NCBI GenBank assembly: GCA_963809175.1
Contig: CAWEIK010000001.1
Span: 62,001 to 126,000 of the forward strand
Source of the DNA: JACCTU01 sp963809175
Lineage (GTDB): Bacteria; Actinomycetota; Thermoleophilia; Gaiellales; Gaiellaceae
Length of the DNA: 64,000 nucleotides
Reading direction: 5' to 3'
In this document: positions 37,955 through 46,961 of the stretch, in pieces
Layout: each line of letters starts with the position of its first letter
Numbering within the stretch: position 1 is the first letter of the stretch
Notes under the pieces: generated by a model
Database searches by the model: none
Seen by the model: the letters and a program-made list of their open reading frames with translations, nothing else
Told to the model about the DNA's origin: nothing
Translations under genes and position numbers: made by a program

Positions 37955-38900
37955 GCTCCGCCTTCACGCCCGGCGCGTCGACGATCCCCGGCACCGCGAC
38001 GACCTCGTCGCCGCGCACCACGAGCGGCCAGGCCTCGCGTTGCGAACGTGGAATCTTGGCGTCGACGAACACGTCTTGGATCTTCCTCCCGCGCCCAGCG
38101 AGCCGGTCGCCCGGGCGCCAGCCTCGTACCTTAAGCCCTTTCTCCTCGGCGCTGATCCGCCAGGCTCCCCAGGCCACCTCTCGGTCGAGCGTCGTGGCCG
38201 AGCGCTCGAGCCAGACCGAGTCGTACTCGCGGACGGCGCTCACGCCGCCGCCGAGGTCGAGCCGGCGCGTCACACCGGTCCCGGAGAGGAGCTCGCGGAG
38301 CGAGTCGTCCTCGTCGAGGAGCGAGAGGAGGTTCCGCTCGGCGGCGGGATGGAGCTCGTTCAAGAGGGGCAGGATCTGCTCGCGGATCAGGCCGCGCTTC
38401 GTGTCCGCGTTCGAGCCGTCGGTGCGATACGCGAGCCCGACCGCTGCGCAGTAGGCCGCCGTCTCCGCGCGCGTCAACGTCAGCAGTGGGCGAACGACGC
38501 CGTCGGCGCGCTTCGCCTCGATCCCCGACGCGGCGCCGCGGGAGACGAGCCGGTAGAGGACGGTCTCGACCTGGTCGGAGGCCGTGTGTCCGGTCGCGCG
38601 CAGACGATCGGTCGCAAAGGAGTAACGAATGGTGCGCAGCTCGTCCTCGGTCGCACCGCCGCGTCCGTCGACCACCTCGGCGCCGAGGACCTCGCGGCAG
38701 AACCGCGCGTCCTCGTCGGACTCGCGGCCGCGCAGTCCGTGGTCGACGTGGAGCGCGGAAACCCGATAGCCGAGCGCGCCGAGGACGTGCCAGAGACAGG
38801 TCGAGTCGGCTCCGCCCGAGACGAGCGCCGTGACCTCGCCGCCCGGTGGCAGGAGGTCGTTCGCCCTGATCTGGGCCTCCACGCGGGCTCCGACGTCCAC
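37941..38900 (-). CDS. tilS: tRNA(Ile)-lysidine synthetase
   Basis: Attaches lysine to the wobble cytidine of tRNA-Ile(CAU). Intact, about 319 residues from GTG 38900. The PP-loop is ALVSGGADSTCLWHVL (residues 28-34). SALHVDHGLRGRESDEDARF, GHTASDQVETVLYRLVSRGA, GVVRPLLTLTRAETAAYC and DGSNADTKRGLIREQILPLL follow. The C-terminal lysidine domain has LKVRGWRPGDRLAGRGRKIQ then DVFVDAKIPRSQREAWPLV. It overlaps hpt by 14 bases and is divergent from the receiver-domain gene at 38961. Confidence 0.95.
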   Translation of the reverse strand: MDVGARVEAQIRANDLLPPGGEVTALVSGGADSTCLWHVLGALGYRVSALHVDHGLRGRESDEDARFCREVLGAEVVDGRGGATEDELRTIRYSFATDRLRATGHTASDQVETVLYRLVSRGAASGIEAKRADGVVRPLLTLTRAETAAYCAAVGLAYRTDGSNADTKRGLIREQILPLLNELHPAAERNLLSLLDEDDSLRELLSGTGVTRRLDLGGGVSAVREYDSVWLERSATTLDREVAWGAWRISAEEKGLKVRGWRPGDRLAGRGRKIQDVFVDAKIPRSQREAWPLVVRGDEVVAVPGIVDAPGVKAERVAG

Positions 38901-38960
38901 GGAGCGAAGAGTACGGCTAGCCGTACGGCGGCGCGAGCCGCCCCGTGACACCATTTGGGC

Positions 38961-39311
38961 ATGCCCAGAGTCCTGATCGTCGACGACCACGCCACGTTCC
39001 GCGCCACCGCGCGCCAGGTGCTCGAGGCGGCGGGGTTCGACGTCGTCGGTGAGGCCGCGGACGGCGCCTCTGCGCTCGAGGCCGTCGCCCGACTTCGACC
39101 GGACGTCGTCCTGCTCGACGTCCAGCTGCCCGACATGGACGGCTTCGAGGTCTCCAGGCAGCTCTGCGGAAACGGCGCGAGCCCGATGATCGTGCTGACC
39201 TCGAGCCGTGACGCGAGCGAGTTCGGCGACCTCGTCGACGGCTGCGGTTCCCGCGGGTTCATCCCGAAGGGCGAGCTCTCCGGGGGGAGACTGGCAGCGC
39301 TCCTGGAGTGA
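38961..39311 (+). CDS. Stand-alone receiver-domain response regulator
   Basis: 116 residues, one REC domain and nothing else. PRVLIVDDHATFRATARQVL (acidic pair), VVLLDVQLPDMDGFEVSR (phospho-acceptor Asp), MIVLTSSRDASEF (Thr/Ser) and SRGFIPKGELSGG (conserved Lys). No output domain, so it may act by protein contact or as a phosphate relay. The stop overlaps the start of the large histidine kinase by four bases, so the pair is co-translated. ATG 38961 is chosen; an in-frame TTG lies six bases upstream. Confidence 0.9.
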   Translation: MPRVLIVDDHATFRATARQVLEAAGFDVVGEAADGASALEAVARLRPDVVLLDVQLPDMDGFEVSRQLCGNGASPMIVLTSSRDASEFGDLVDGCGSRGFIPKGELSGGRLAALLE

Positions 39312-42300
39312 AGACACGCTCCATCCTGGGGGTCTGGACGCTCGCGCTCGCCTTGGCGGCGATCGCGATTCTCATCATCGCGACGAGCGACCACACGAAC
39401 GACAAGCTCGCGCTGATCTTGCTCGCCGTGCCGATCGAGCTCGCCTTCGTGGCGAGCGGCCTCGTCGCGCGCGCGCAGCGCCCGCACAACCGAACCGGGT
39501 TGCTGCTGATCATCGTCGGGTTCAGCTGGTTCCTCGGAGCCCTGCCGTCGGCCAACAACGAGTACCTGTTCACCGCGGGTCTCGTGCTCGGCACGTTCTT
39601 CACCGCGCTGCTCGCGCACCTGATGCTCGCGTTCCCGACCGGTGAGCTGGCGACGCGGATCGACAGGGCAATCGTGATCGGGTTCTACGCGACCGGCGCA
39701 GTCGGATTGCCGCTCGCGTACGCCTTCGACGAGGGCGATCTCTCGACCGCCCCCTGTGACGGGCCGTGCCCGGACAACGTGCTGGCGATTGCGCCGAACC
39801 AGACGATCGCGAACGCAATCGCGGTCGTGTACATCGTCCTGGCGCTGGCGCTCGCGCTCGCCGTCCTCGTCCGCCTCGTGCAGCGCTGGCGAGGTGCGTC
39901 GCCCGCGCTTCGCCGCGCGCTCGCGCCCGTCTTCACGTCCGCCGGGGTGCTGATCGCGATCGTGCTCGTTCAGAACGCCGTTGACTTCGTCTCCGACCGG
40001 GCCTCCGACGTGGTGAACTGGGCGTCGCTCGCCGCGATCCTGCTGGTGCCCCTCTCGTTCCTGTACGGGCTCCTGCGCTCACGGTTCGGGGCGACCACCC
40101 GACGGCTCGTCGCGGAGCTGTCCGAGAAGCGCACTCCGGAGGAAGTTCAGGACGTGCTTCGCCGCGCGCTTCGCGACCCGACCCTCGAGCTCGGGTATCT
40201 CTCGTCGGATCGTCCCGGCTACGTGGACGTCTCCGGTCGGCCCCTCAAGCTTCCCCACGCGGGCTCGGACCGCATCGCCACGCGCGTCGGCGACGAGTTG
40301 ATCGTGCACGACGCTTCGCTGCAGGACCAGCCCGAGCTGGAGGAGGTGCTCGACGCCGCGCGAATCGCGCTCGAGCGCGGACTGTCGCTGCGCTCGCTCG
40401 CCGCCAGCGAACGCCGAGCCACGGCGTTGCTCGAGGCGATCCCCGACAGCATGTACCGGGTCGCCGTGGACGGAACGTTCCTCGAGTTCAGGCTGAGCGA
40501 CACCGCAAGGCTTCCGATCGACTCCGACGACCTCGTCGGCATGAGCGTCCGCGATGTCCTCTCGGCCGAGGCCGCAGACGCGGTGCTCGCCGCGATGGAG
40601 CGTGCGCTGGAGAACGACACCGTCGAGGTCGTCAACTACACGTTGGCAGTGGGACGACGACCCGGTGCGCCACCTCGAAGCGCGGATCGTCCGCAGCGGG
40701 GAGGACGAGGCCGTCGCGATCGTTCGCGACATCACCGCGCGCAAGGTGCAGGAGCAAGCACTCGAGACGCTCGCGGAGAGTCGCGCGGCGCTCAGCCGCG
40801 TTGCGGTCGCCGTCGCAAAGGCCGAGCGTCCGGAAGCCGTCTTCGACGTCGTGACCGAGGAAGTCGCGCGGTTGCTCGGCGCCGACGCCGCGAACCTCGT
40901 CCGCTTCGAGGACCTGGCCGCGGACGAAGGCGTGATCGTCGGCAAGTGGAGCGAGCCGGACATCCCGATCGCCGGGGTCGGCACGGTGATCGAGGTCGAC
41001 CGGGGTCCCCTCGAGCGCGTCCGGCAGACCGGCCGCCCGGCGAGGGGCGGTGCGGACGATCCCGACATGTCCCCCCGGCTCGCCGCCCGGCTGCAGACGC
41101 TCGGAGTCACGTCGCTGGTCGCCGCTCCGATCACGGTGTCCGGCGCGCTGTGGGGCGCGGTCGTCGTCTCGGTCACCGGAACCAAGACGTTCGCGGCCGA
41201 CGACGAGGATCGGATCGAGGAGTTCGCGAACCTCGTCGCCGTCGCGCTCGCGAACGCCGAGGCACGCGAGCAGGTCAAGAACCTCGCCGAGGTACGCGGA
41301 GCGCTCAGCCGCGTTGCGGTCGCGGTTGCGACGGCGACGACGCCCGAGTCGGTCTTCGAGACCGTCACCGAGGAGGTGGGTCGCCTGCTCGGCGCGGACG
41401 CGGCGAACCTCGTGCGCTTCGACCGGCTGGACGAGAACGAAGGCCTCGTCGTCGGCCGTTGGAGCCGCGAGGGAGCCGGCATCTCACCGGTCGGCACGCG
41501 GGTCGAGCTGCTCGGCGGGGCGGTCACGCGCGTGCGTCGCACCGGACAGCCGTCCAGAGGCCACATCGACGACGCGGACAACTCGCAGCCCGAGCTCGTC
41601 GCGGCGCTCCGCGACCTCGGGATCAGGTCGCTCGTCGCGGCCCCGATCGAGGTGTCCGGCGACCTCTGGGGCGCGGTCGTCGTCACGCTGACGGGGGACC
41701 AGGAGTTTGCCGAGGACGCGGAGGAGCGCCTCGTGCAGTTCGGGAAGCTCGTCTCGGTCGCCCTCGCGAACGCGCAGGCACGCGAGGAGCTGGCCGCGCT
41801 GGCCGACGAGCAGGCTGCGCTCAGCCGCGTCGCGGTCGACGTCGCCACGGAAGAGCGCCCGGAGCGGCTCTTCGACACGGTCTCGGAGGAGGTCGGGCGC
41901 CTCTTCGGCGCGCGTTCGGCCGCGACGGTGCGCTACCTCGATGGTGAGAGCGCGACCGTGATCGTCGGAGGGTGGGACCGCGACGGAGCGTTCGACCGCA
42001 AGGGCGTGCGCGTCCCGTTCCAGGGCGGCGCGATCGCGCACGTCTACGACAGCGGCCGCCCTGAGCGGATCGACATCGAGAACATGCCGGCTGAGGTGCA
42101 GGCCCTCATGACCGTGGAAGGCGTCTCCTCCGGGGTCGCCGCGCCGATCGTCGTCTCGGGACGACTCTGGGGCGCGACGTCGATCTCCATCGGACCGCCC
42201 GACCGGTTCCCATCGGACGCCGAGCAGCGGCTCGGGAAGTTCACGCGGCTCGTCGCCGTGGCGCTGGCCAACGCCGAGGCGCGCGAGGAGCTGACGGCGT

Positions 42301-42902
42301 CACGCGCGCGCATCGTCCAGGCCGGCGACTCCGAGCGCCGCCGGTTGGAGCGCAACCTCCACGACGGCGCGCAGCAGCGGCTCGTCGCGCTTGCGCTCGC
42401 GCTCCGGCTCGCGCAGGCAAAGCTCCCCGACGACCCCGGCGCTGCGCACGAGCTGCTCGACCGCGCGAGCGACGAGCTCGCCCTCGGGCTGGAGGAGCTC
42501 CGCGAGCTCGCCCGCGGGATCCACCCCGCGATTCTCAGCGACCGCGGCCTCGCCCCCGCCGTCGAGGCCCTCGCGGCGCGCGCAACCGTGCCGGTCGTCG
42601 TCAACGGCCTGCCGACCGAGCGGCTGCCGGAGCCGATCGAGGCGGCCGCGTTCTACGTCGTCGCGGAGTCGCTGACGAACGTCGCGAAGTACGCGTCGGC
42701 ACGGAGTGCGCGAGTCGACCTCGCGCGCGACGACGGCCTGCTGGTCGTCGAGGTCTCCGACGACGGCGTCGGCGGAGCGGACTCGACGAAGGGCTCGGGG
42801 CTCCGCGGGCTGACCGACCGCGTCGAAGCGCTCGGCGGGAAGCTCCGCGTGTCGAGCGAAGCCGGCAGCGGGACGACCGTCCGCGCCGAGCTGCCGCTCT
42901 AG
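39308..42902 (+). CDS. Large membrane histidine kinase (NarL-type) with PAS-like and three GAF domains, one frameshift
   Basis: About 1198 residues when joined across a break near 40655. Seven or so N-terminal helices (LALALAAIAILIIATSDHTN, LLLIIVGFSWFLGALPSANN, AIAVVYIVLALALALAVLVR) precede a PAS-like segment (RRATALLEAIPDSMYRVAVD). Three GAF domains in tandem follow, each opening with LSRVAV and with SLVAAPI- or GVAAPI-type strands. The HisKA_3 box SERRRLERNLHDGAQQRLVAL carries the phospho-His, and the ATPase domain has ESLTNVAKYASARSARV, VSDDGVGGADSTKGSGLRGL. It probably phosphorylates the upstream receiver protein and/or the downstream NarL regulator. It ends in a CTAG shared with the convergent ATPase gene. 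Confidence 0.88.
40770..42300. repeat. Three tandem GAF-coding units, period about 515 bases
   Basis: The block CTCAGCCGCG recurs at 40791, 41304 and 41820, spacings of 513 and 516 bases, with similar flanks at each position. Units 1 and 2 are most alike (ARLLGADAANLVRF and GRLLGADAANLVRF); unit 3 is more diverged. This indicates stepwise internal duplication inside the kinase gene. Confidence 0.8.
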
Positions 42903-44104
42903 CTCGTCGGCAAGAGCTCCGGCGCGACGGTTCCGTCCGCGAGCCCGCGCATCAGCACGTACGGCTGCAAGAGCGGGTTGACGAAGCGGTACCGGGGGTT
43001 CGCGACGCCTCTGCGCTGGAGGACACCGCCGTGCTCGCCGCCGGCGAGCGAGTCGAGGTAGCCCGCGCAGTCGACGTCCTCCTCCGTGAGGTGCACGTCG
43101 TCGGCACCGAAGAAGCCGTACTCGTCCGACTGCGCGAGGGCGCACGCGAGCACGACCTTCGGATAGAGCGCGTCGCCGTTCTCTTCCGTCGCGCGTCGAT
43201 AACTCTCGCGGACGGTCTGCTGGGTCTTCTCGATCGCCTCCGCGACCGCGTCGTTCACGTCGCCGAGTCGCACGTTGGTGCGAAGGTCCTCGAGCGCGTT
43301 GCGCGACGAGAGCTGCCCGAGCAGGTGCGCGTAGTGCGGAAGCCCCTGGCCCAGGCGCGCGATCGTGTCGACCGCGTCCCGCGCGATCGTCAACCGTGCG
43401 CGCTCGACCCCGTGCGCGACGATCTCCGCGAGCTCGGCGTGCGACATCCGGGGCATGTGGATCTGCACGAGCGCGCGCTCGATCGAGAGATGCTCTGCGA
43501 TCAGCTGCTCGACGTCGTCTGCGACCCCGACGAGCACGACGGTCGCGTCGGGAAGCTCGTCCGAGAGGGTCTTGATCGTGTCCGCGAAGAGCAGTCGATC
43601 GTCGTTCGACGCAAGCCGGTCGAACTCGTCGATGAAGACCACGACCCTGCGTCCGGCTGAGAGCGTCTGTAAGCCGCGCCGGACGTCGTGCGGCGTGGCA
43701 TCGTCGGACAGCAGCGCCGACGCGCTCACGCGCACGTCGCGCGCCTCACCGGTGAAGCCGATTCCCGGACGTGTGACGGTGAACTGGAGCTCGCCGAGTG
43801 CCTTTCGCCACACGCTCTCGTAGTCGTCGCTCCGGTCGCACGTCGTCCTGGCGGTCACGACGCCGGCCGCGGAGAGCACCTCGGCGGCCACGCTGACGAG
43901 CGAGGTCTTGCCGACCCCGCGCTCGCCGTAGACGACCGCGTGCTGACCCGGCTGCTCGGCCACGGCGAAGAGATCGCCGAGCTGACGCGTCCTCCCCGAG
44001 AAGAGGCTCCGGCGATCGATCGGCGCGGCCGGCCGGAACACCTCGGTCAGCGCCTGGAGGCGCCCGACCTGCTCCGGCTCGCCTCGTTTCAGCTTCCCGC
44101 TCAT
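42899..44104 (-). CDS. AAA/STAND-type ATPase (Orc1-like P-loop protein)
   Basis: Intact, 401 residues. P-loop VVYGERGVGKTSLVSVAAEV (60-67), Walker B GRRVVVFIDEFDRLAS (154-160), sensor-like ATVVLVGVADDVEQLI and helical lid MPRMSHAELAEIVAHGVERA. A winged-helix-like C-terminal part (GDALYPKVVLACALAQSDEY ... NPRYRFVNPLLQPYVLMRGL) follows. Overall it resembles Orc1/Cdc6-like and STAND ATPases annotated as ATP-binding proteins. It may be a nucleotide-dependent switch in the flanking signalling block; no direct DNA role can be claimed. Starts with MSGKLKRGEPEQVGRLQAL. Convergent with the kinase through CTAG. Confidence 0.85.
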   Translation of the reverse strand: MSGKLKRGEPEQVGRLQALTEVFRPAAPIDRRSLFSGRTRQLGDLFAVAEQPGQHAVVYGERGVGKTSLVSVAAEVLSAAGVVTARTTCDRSDDYESVWRKALGELQFTVTRPGIGFTGEARDVRVSASALLSDDATPHDVRRGLQTLSAGRRVVVFIDEFDRLASNDDRLLFADTIKTLSDELPDATVVLVGVADDVEQLIAEHLSIERALVQIHMPRMSHAELAEIVAHGVERARLTIARDAVDTIARLGQGLPHYAHLLGQLSSRNALEDLRTNVRLGDVNDAVAEAIEKTQQTVRESYRRATEENGDALYPKVVLACALAQSDEYGFFGADDVHLTEEDVDCAGYLDSLAGGEHGGVLQRRGVANPRYRFVNPLLQPYVLMRGLADGTVAPELLPTS

Positions 44105-44160
44105 CCGCCTTCGATCGTACGCCGCGACCGGCCGGAGGACAACGGTGCTTAGATCGTCCG

Positions 44161-45370
44161 ATGGAGCTCCCGAGCGGGATCGTCACCTTCCTGATCACCG
44201 ACATCGAGGGCTCGACGTCGCTCGCGCGGGGGCTCGGGGAGGCCTATGCCGGCCTGCTCGAGGAGCACCGCCGGCTGATCCGCGAGGCCGTCGGCGCCGC
44301 GGACGGCCATGAGATCGACTGCCGTGCGGACGAGTACTTCGCCGCGTTCGCCGAGACGTCGGCCGCCGTGGCCGCGGCGGTTGCCGCTCAGCGGGCCCTG
44401 GCCGGCCACACGTGGCCGCAGGACGCGCTGCCCCGGGTTCGGATGGGCATCCACGCGGGTCAGGCCGAGCTGGGAGGACGGGAGCTACGTCGGGCTCGAG
44501 GTTCACCGCGCGGCGCGTGTGAGCGCCGCGGCGGCCGGCGGCCAGATCCTCGTTTCGTCGTCCGCGCGCTCTCGGGTGCCCGCCGGGCACTTCGAGTTCG
44601 CGGACCTCGGCGAGCAGCGCCTCCCCGGCTTCGCGGAACGCGAGAGAATCTTCCAGGTGCTCCACGACGATCTGCCGGGCGAGCTTCGGCCGCCGGCAGA
44701 CGACCGTCCGGCGAAAGGACTCGCGATGCGCGTGGTGATCGCAGACGATTCGGTGCTTCTCCGCGAGGGGATCGCGAAGCTCCTCGAGGACGCAGGCTTC
44801 GAGGTCGCCGGGCAGTCGGGCACCGCCGACGACCTGCTGCTGAAGGTCCGGAGCTACAAGCCGGACGTCGCGATCGTCGACATCCGCATGCCGCCGACGC
44901 ACACCGACGAAGGGCTCCGCGCCGCGAAGGAGATCCGAGAGCGCCACCCGGACGTCGGCGTGCTCGTGCTCTCCTCGTACGTGGAGGCCGGCTACGCCCT
45001 CGAGCTGCTCCAGGGGAGCGCGGAAGGCGTCGGTTACCTGCTCAAGGACCGGGTCGCCGACGTGGCCGAGTTCGCCGACGCGGTCCGTCGCGTCGCCGAG
45101 GGCGGCTCGGCGCTCGACCCGACCGTCGTCTCGCGACTCGTGGGGCGCCGGCGCGGCGACGACCCGCTCGACGCGCTGACCCCGCGCGAGCGGGAGGTGC
45201 TCGAGCTGATGGCGGAGGGGCGATCGAACCAGGCGATCGCCGAGAAGCTCGTCGTGACCGCGCGTGCGGTCGAGAAGCACGTGACGAGCATCTTCACGAA
45301 GCTCGGCCTGCCCGCGAGCGCGGAGGACCACCGCCGCGTGCTCGCGGTGATCACCTTCCTGAACGCGTAG
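44161..45370 (+). CDS. Class III cyclase-homology domain in frame with a NarL/LuxR-type response regulator (one frameshift)
   Basis: The first 170 residues form a nucleotide cyclase-like domain: GIVTFLITDIEGSTSLARGL (metal Asp), EIDCRADEYFAAFAETS (second acidic site) and VRMGIHAGQAELG. A break near 44470 follows, then YVGLEVHRAARVSAAAAGGQ. The conserved catalytic Asn is replaced (VHRAAR), so activity is doubtful. Without a stop codon the frame runs on into a REC domain (MRVVIADDSVLLREGIAKLL, VAIVDIRMPPTHTDEG) and a LuxR HTH (LDALTPREREVLELM, VVTARAVEKHVTSIFTKLGL). An internal ATG at 44726 with AAAGGA upstream could start a separate regulator. Either a true fusion or two genes with a lost stop. 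Confidence 0.83.
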
Positions 45371-45411
45371 CCTGCCTCTTGACCCGCCGGTTGGCCTGGT
45401 GGCAAGCTGTT

Positions 45412-45430
45412 CCCCTCGAGCGCGGAGGGG
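45412..45430 (+). promoter_or_regulatory. Hairpin covering a ribosome-binding site
   Basis: CCCCTC pairs with GAGGGG around a 7-base loop; the right arm is the ribosome-binding site of the ATG at 45435. When folded, the RNA would hide this site, as in thermometers or simple attenuators. The stem is short (6 bp, all but two pairs GC), so the effect is uncertain. Confidence 0.3.
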
Positions 45431-45434
45431 TCGC

Positions 45435-46061
45435 ATGAGCAAGACCACGCTGCGGCGCATCGTGATCTTCTCGGCCGTGATCGGCTACGGCGTCCTCGGA
45501 TTGGTCCACCCGGCCGACCCCGAGGTCGGCGACTCGGCCGCGTTCTTCATCGGGCTGCATCTGTTCCAGCCGCTCCTGATCGTGCTGCTGGCCTGGGGCC
45601 TGTGGCTGACGGTCGAAGGCCTACCCGGGCGAGCGGCCAAGGTCGCCCGCGTCGCCGTCGTCCCGTGGGCGATCACGTACTCGATCTTCGACTCGCTCGC
45701 CGGGATCGCGACCGGCCTGATCGCCCGTGAGGGGGGCCAGCTGCCGGCCGCCGACCAGGCCGCCGCGGCGACCTTGCTCGAGAACCTCGACACGATCGTC
45801 GTGATCGCGATCGCCGCCGCGGCCGCGCTTCTGTGGATCGTGTCGATCTTCTCGGTCGCGATCGCAGTCAGGCAGCTGGCACCGATCTTCGTCTCGCTCC
45901 TGATCGGGATCGGCGGCCTCGTCTTCGCCGTCGGGCACCCGTTCCCGTTCGGGCCGACCGGCATGGGGCTCATGCTCGTCGGGTTCGCCCTGCTCGAGTT
46001 CCGCTACCGCCGCGCTCCAGCCGGCGAGCGCATCGCGGCCGAGCCCGCGCTCAGCCCGTAG
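45435..46061 (+). CDS. Uncharacterised polytopic membrane protein
   Basis: 208 residues with five or six hydrophobic segments: IVIFSAVIGYGVLGLVHP, AFFIGLHLFQPLLIVLLAWG, VAVVPWAITYSIFDSLAGIA, IVVIAIAAAAALLWIVSIFS and LAPIFVSLLIGIGGLVFAVG, ending GLMLVGFALLEFRYRRAP. No catalytic motif is recognised. ATG 45435 follows a GGAGGGG ribosome-binding site that can form a hairpin. It lies 65 bases after the response-regulator stop. The final ten residues (GERIAAEPALSP) are variable and soluble. Confidence 0.78.
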   Translation: MSKTTLRRIVIFSAVIGYGVLGLVHPADPEVGDSAAFFIGLHLFQPLLIVLLAWGLWLTVEGLPGRAAKVARVAVVPWAITYSIFDSLAGIATGLIAREGGQLPAADQAAAATLLENLDTIVVIAIAAAAALLWIVSIFSVAIAVRQLAPIFVSLLIGIGGLVFAVGHPFPFGPTGMGLMLVGFALLEFRYRRAPAGERIAAEPALSP

Positions 46062-46141
46062 CGCCCTAGTTCGGCTGCCCACACCGCAGGACACAGGCCA
46101 GCCGCATTCCGCTGCACGCCTGGCGGCGCGAGGCTCCGGGC

Positions 46142-46924
46142 ATGACGGCAGCACTCCGCAACTACATCTCCCGGCGCCAGACCGGCTTCGCCGAGCTCGG
46201 CGCCGTGATCGTCCTCTACGCCGCCTACGAGCTCCTCCGCGGGGTCGGCGATGCGAGTTTCGCGGTCGCCCGCGACCACGCCGGCGACATCGTCGAGCTC
46301 GAGCTCGCTCTCGGCGTCTTCGTCGAGCGCGCCGTCCAGGACTGGGCCGCAGAGATCCCGGTGCTGCCGGCCTTGCTCGGCCTGGCCTACGTGACGCTCC
46401 ACCTCGGAGCCACGGGCCTCGCGCTCTTCTGGCTCCATCGCAGCCACCCGACGCGCTTCCCGCTCGTCCGCAACGTCCTCGTGCTCTCGACGGCGCTCTC
46501 GCTCGTCGGCTACGTGCTCTACCCAGCGGCGCCGCCACGGCTCGCCGGGCAGGGCTTCGTCGACACGGTTTCCTCGCACACGCACGTGAATCTGAGCTCG
46601 GACCTGCTCGGGAGCCTCTACAACCCGTTTGCGGCCGTGCCGAGCATGCACTTCGGCTACTCGCTGATCGTCGGCGCCGCCCTCTTCGCGTACGCACGAC
46701 GCCCGGCCGTTCGCATCGCCGGCGCTCTCTACCCGCCGTTCATGCTCTTCGACATCGTCGCGACCGGGAACCACTTCCTGTTCGACGCGGCGATGGGCGG
46801 GCTCGTCGTGCTCGCCGCGTGGGTCGTCGCCCGCGCGCTCTTCACACCCTCGGGGGTGCGGGTGGCCGCACCACGAGACGCCAGGCAGCGCGATGTCCGT
46901 CGCGCCGCTGTTCCAGCAGCCTGA
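46142..46924 (+). CDS. PAP2-superfamily membrane phosphatase / inositolphosphotransferase-like
   Basis: Intact, 260 residues, six helices. The PAP2 motifs appear late: NPFAAVPSMHFGYSLIVGAA (motif 2-type His) and FDIVATGNHFLFDAAMGGLV (motif 3-type His and Asp). Together with the N-terminal LGAVIVLYAAYELLRGVGD they put it in the Aur1/Ipt1-like branch that acts on lipid phosphates or transfers polar head groups. The C-terminal 30 residues (GVRVAAPRDARQRDVRRAAV) are Arg-rich and cytoplasmic. An MMPL transporter follows 37 bases downstream, possibly in one transcript. Confidence 0.87.
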   Translation: MTAALRNYISRRQTGFAELGAVIVLYAAYELLRGVGDASFAVARDHAGDIVELELALGVFVERAVQDWAAEIPVLPALLGLAYVTLHLGATGLALFWLHRSHPTRFPLVRNVLVLSTALSLVGYVLYPAAPPRLAGQGFVDTVSSHTHVNLSSDLLGSLYNPFAAVPSMHFGYSLIVGAALFAYARRPAVRIAGALYPPFMLFDIVATGNHFLFDAAMGGLVVLAAWVVARALFTPSGVRVAAPRDARQRDVRRAAVPAA

Positions 46925-46961
46925 GCTCTCCGCACCAATCCCCCCGCAAAAGGAGAAACCA

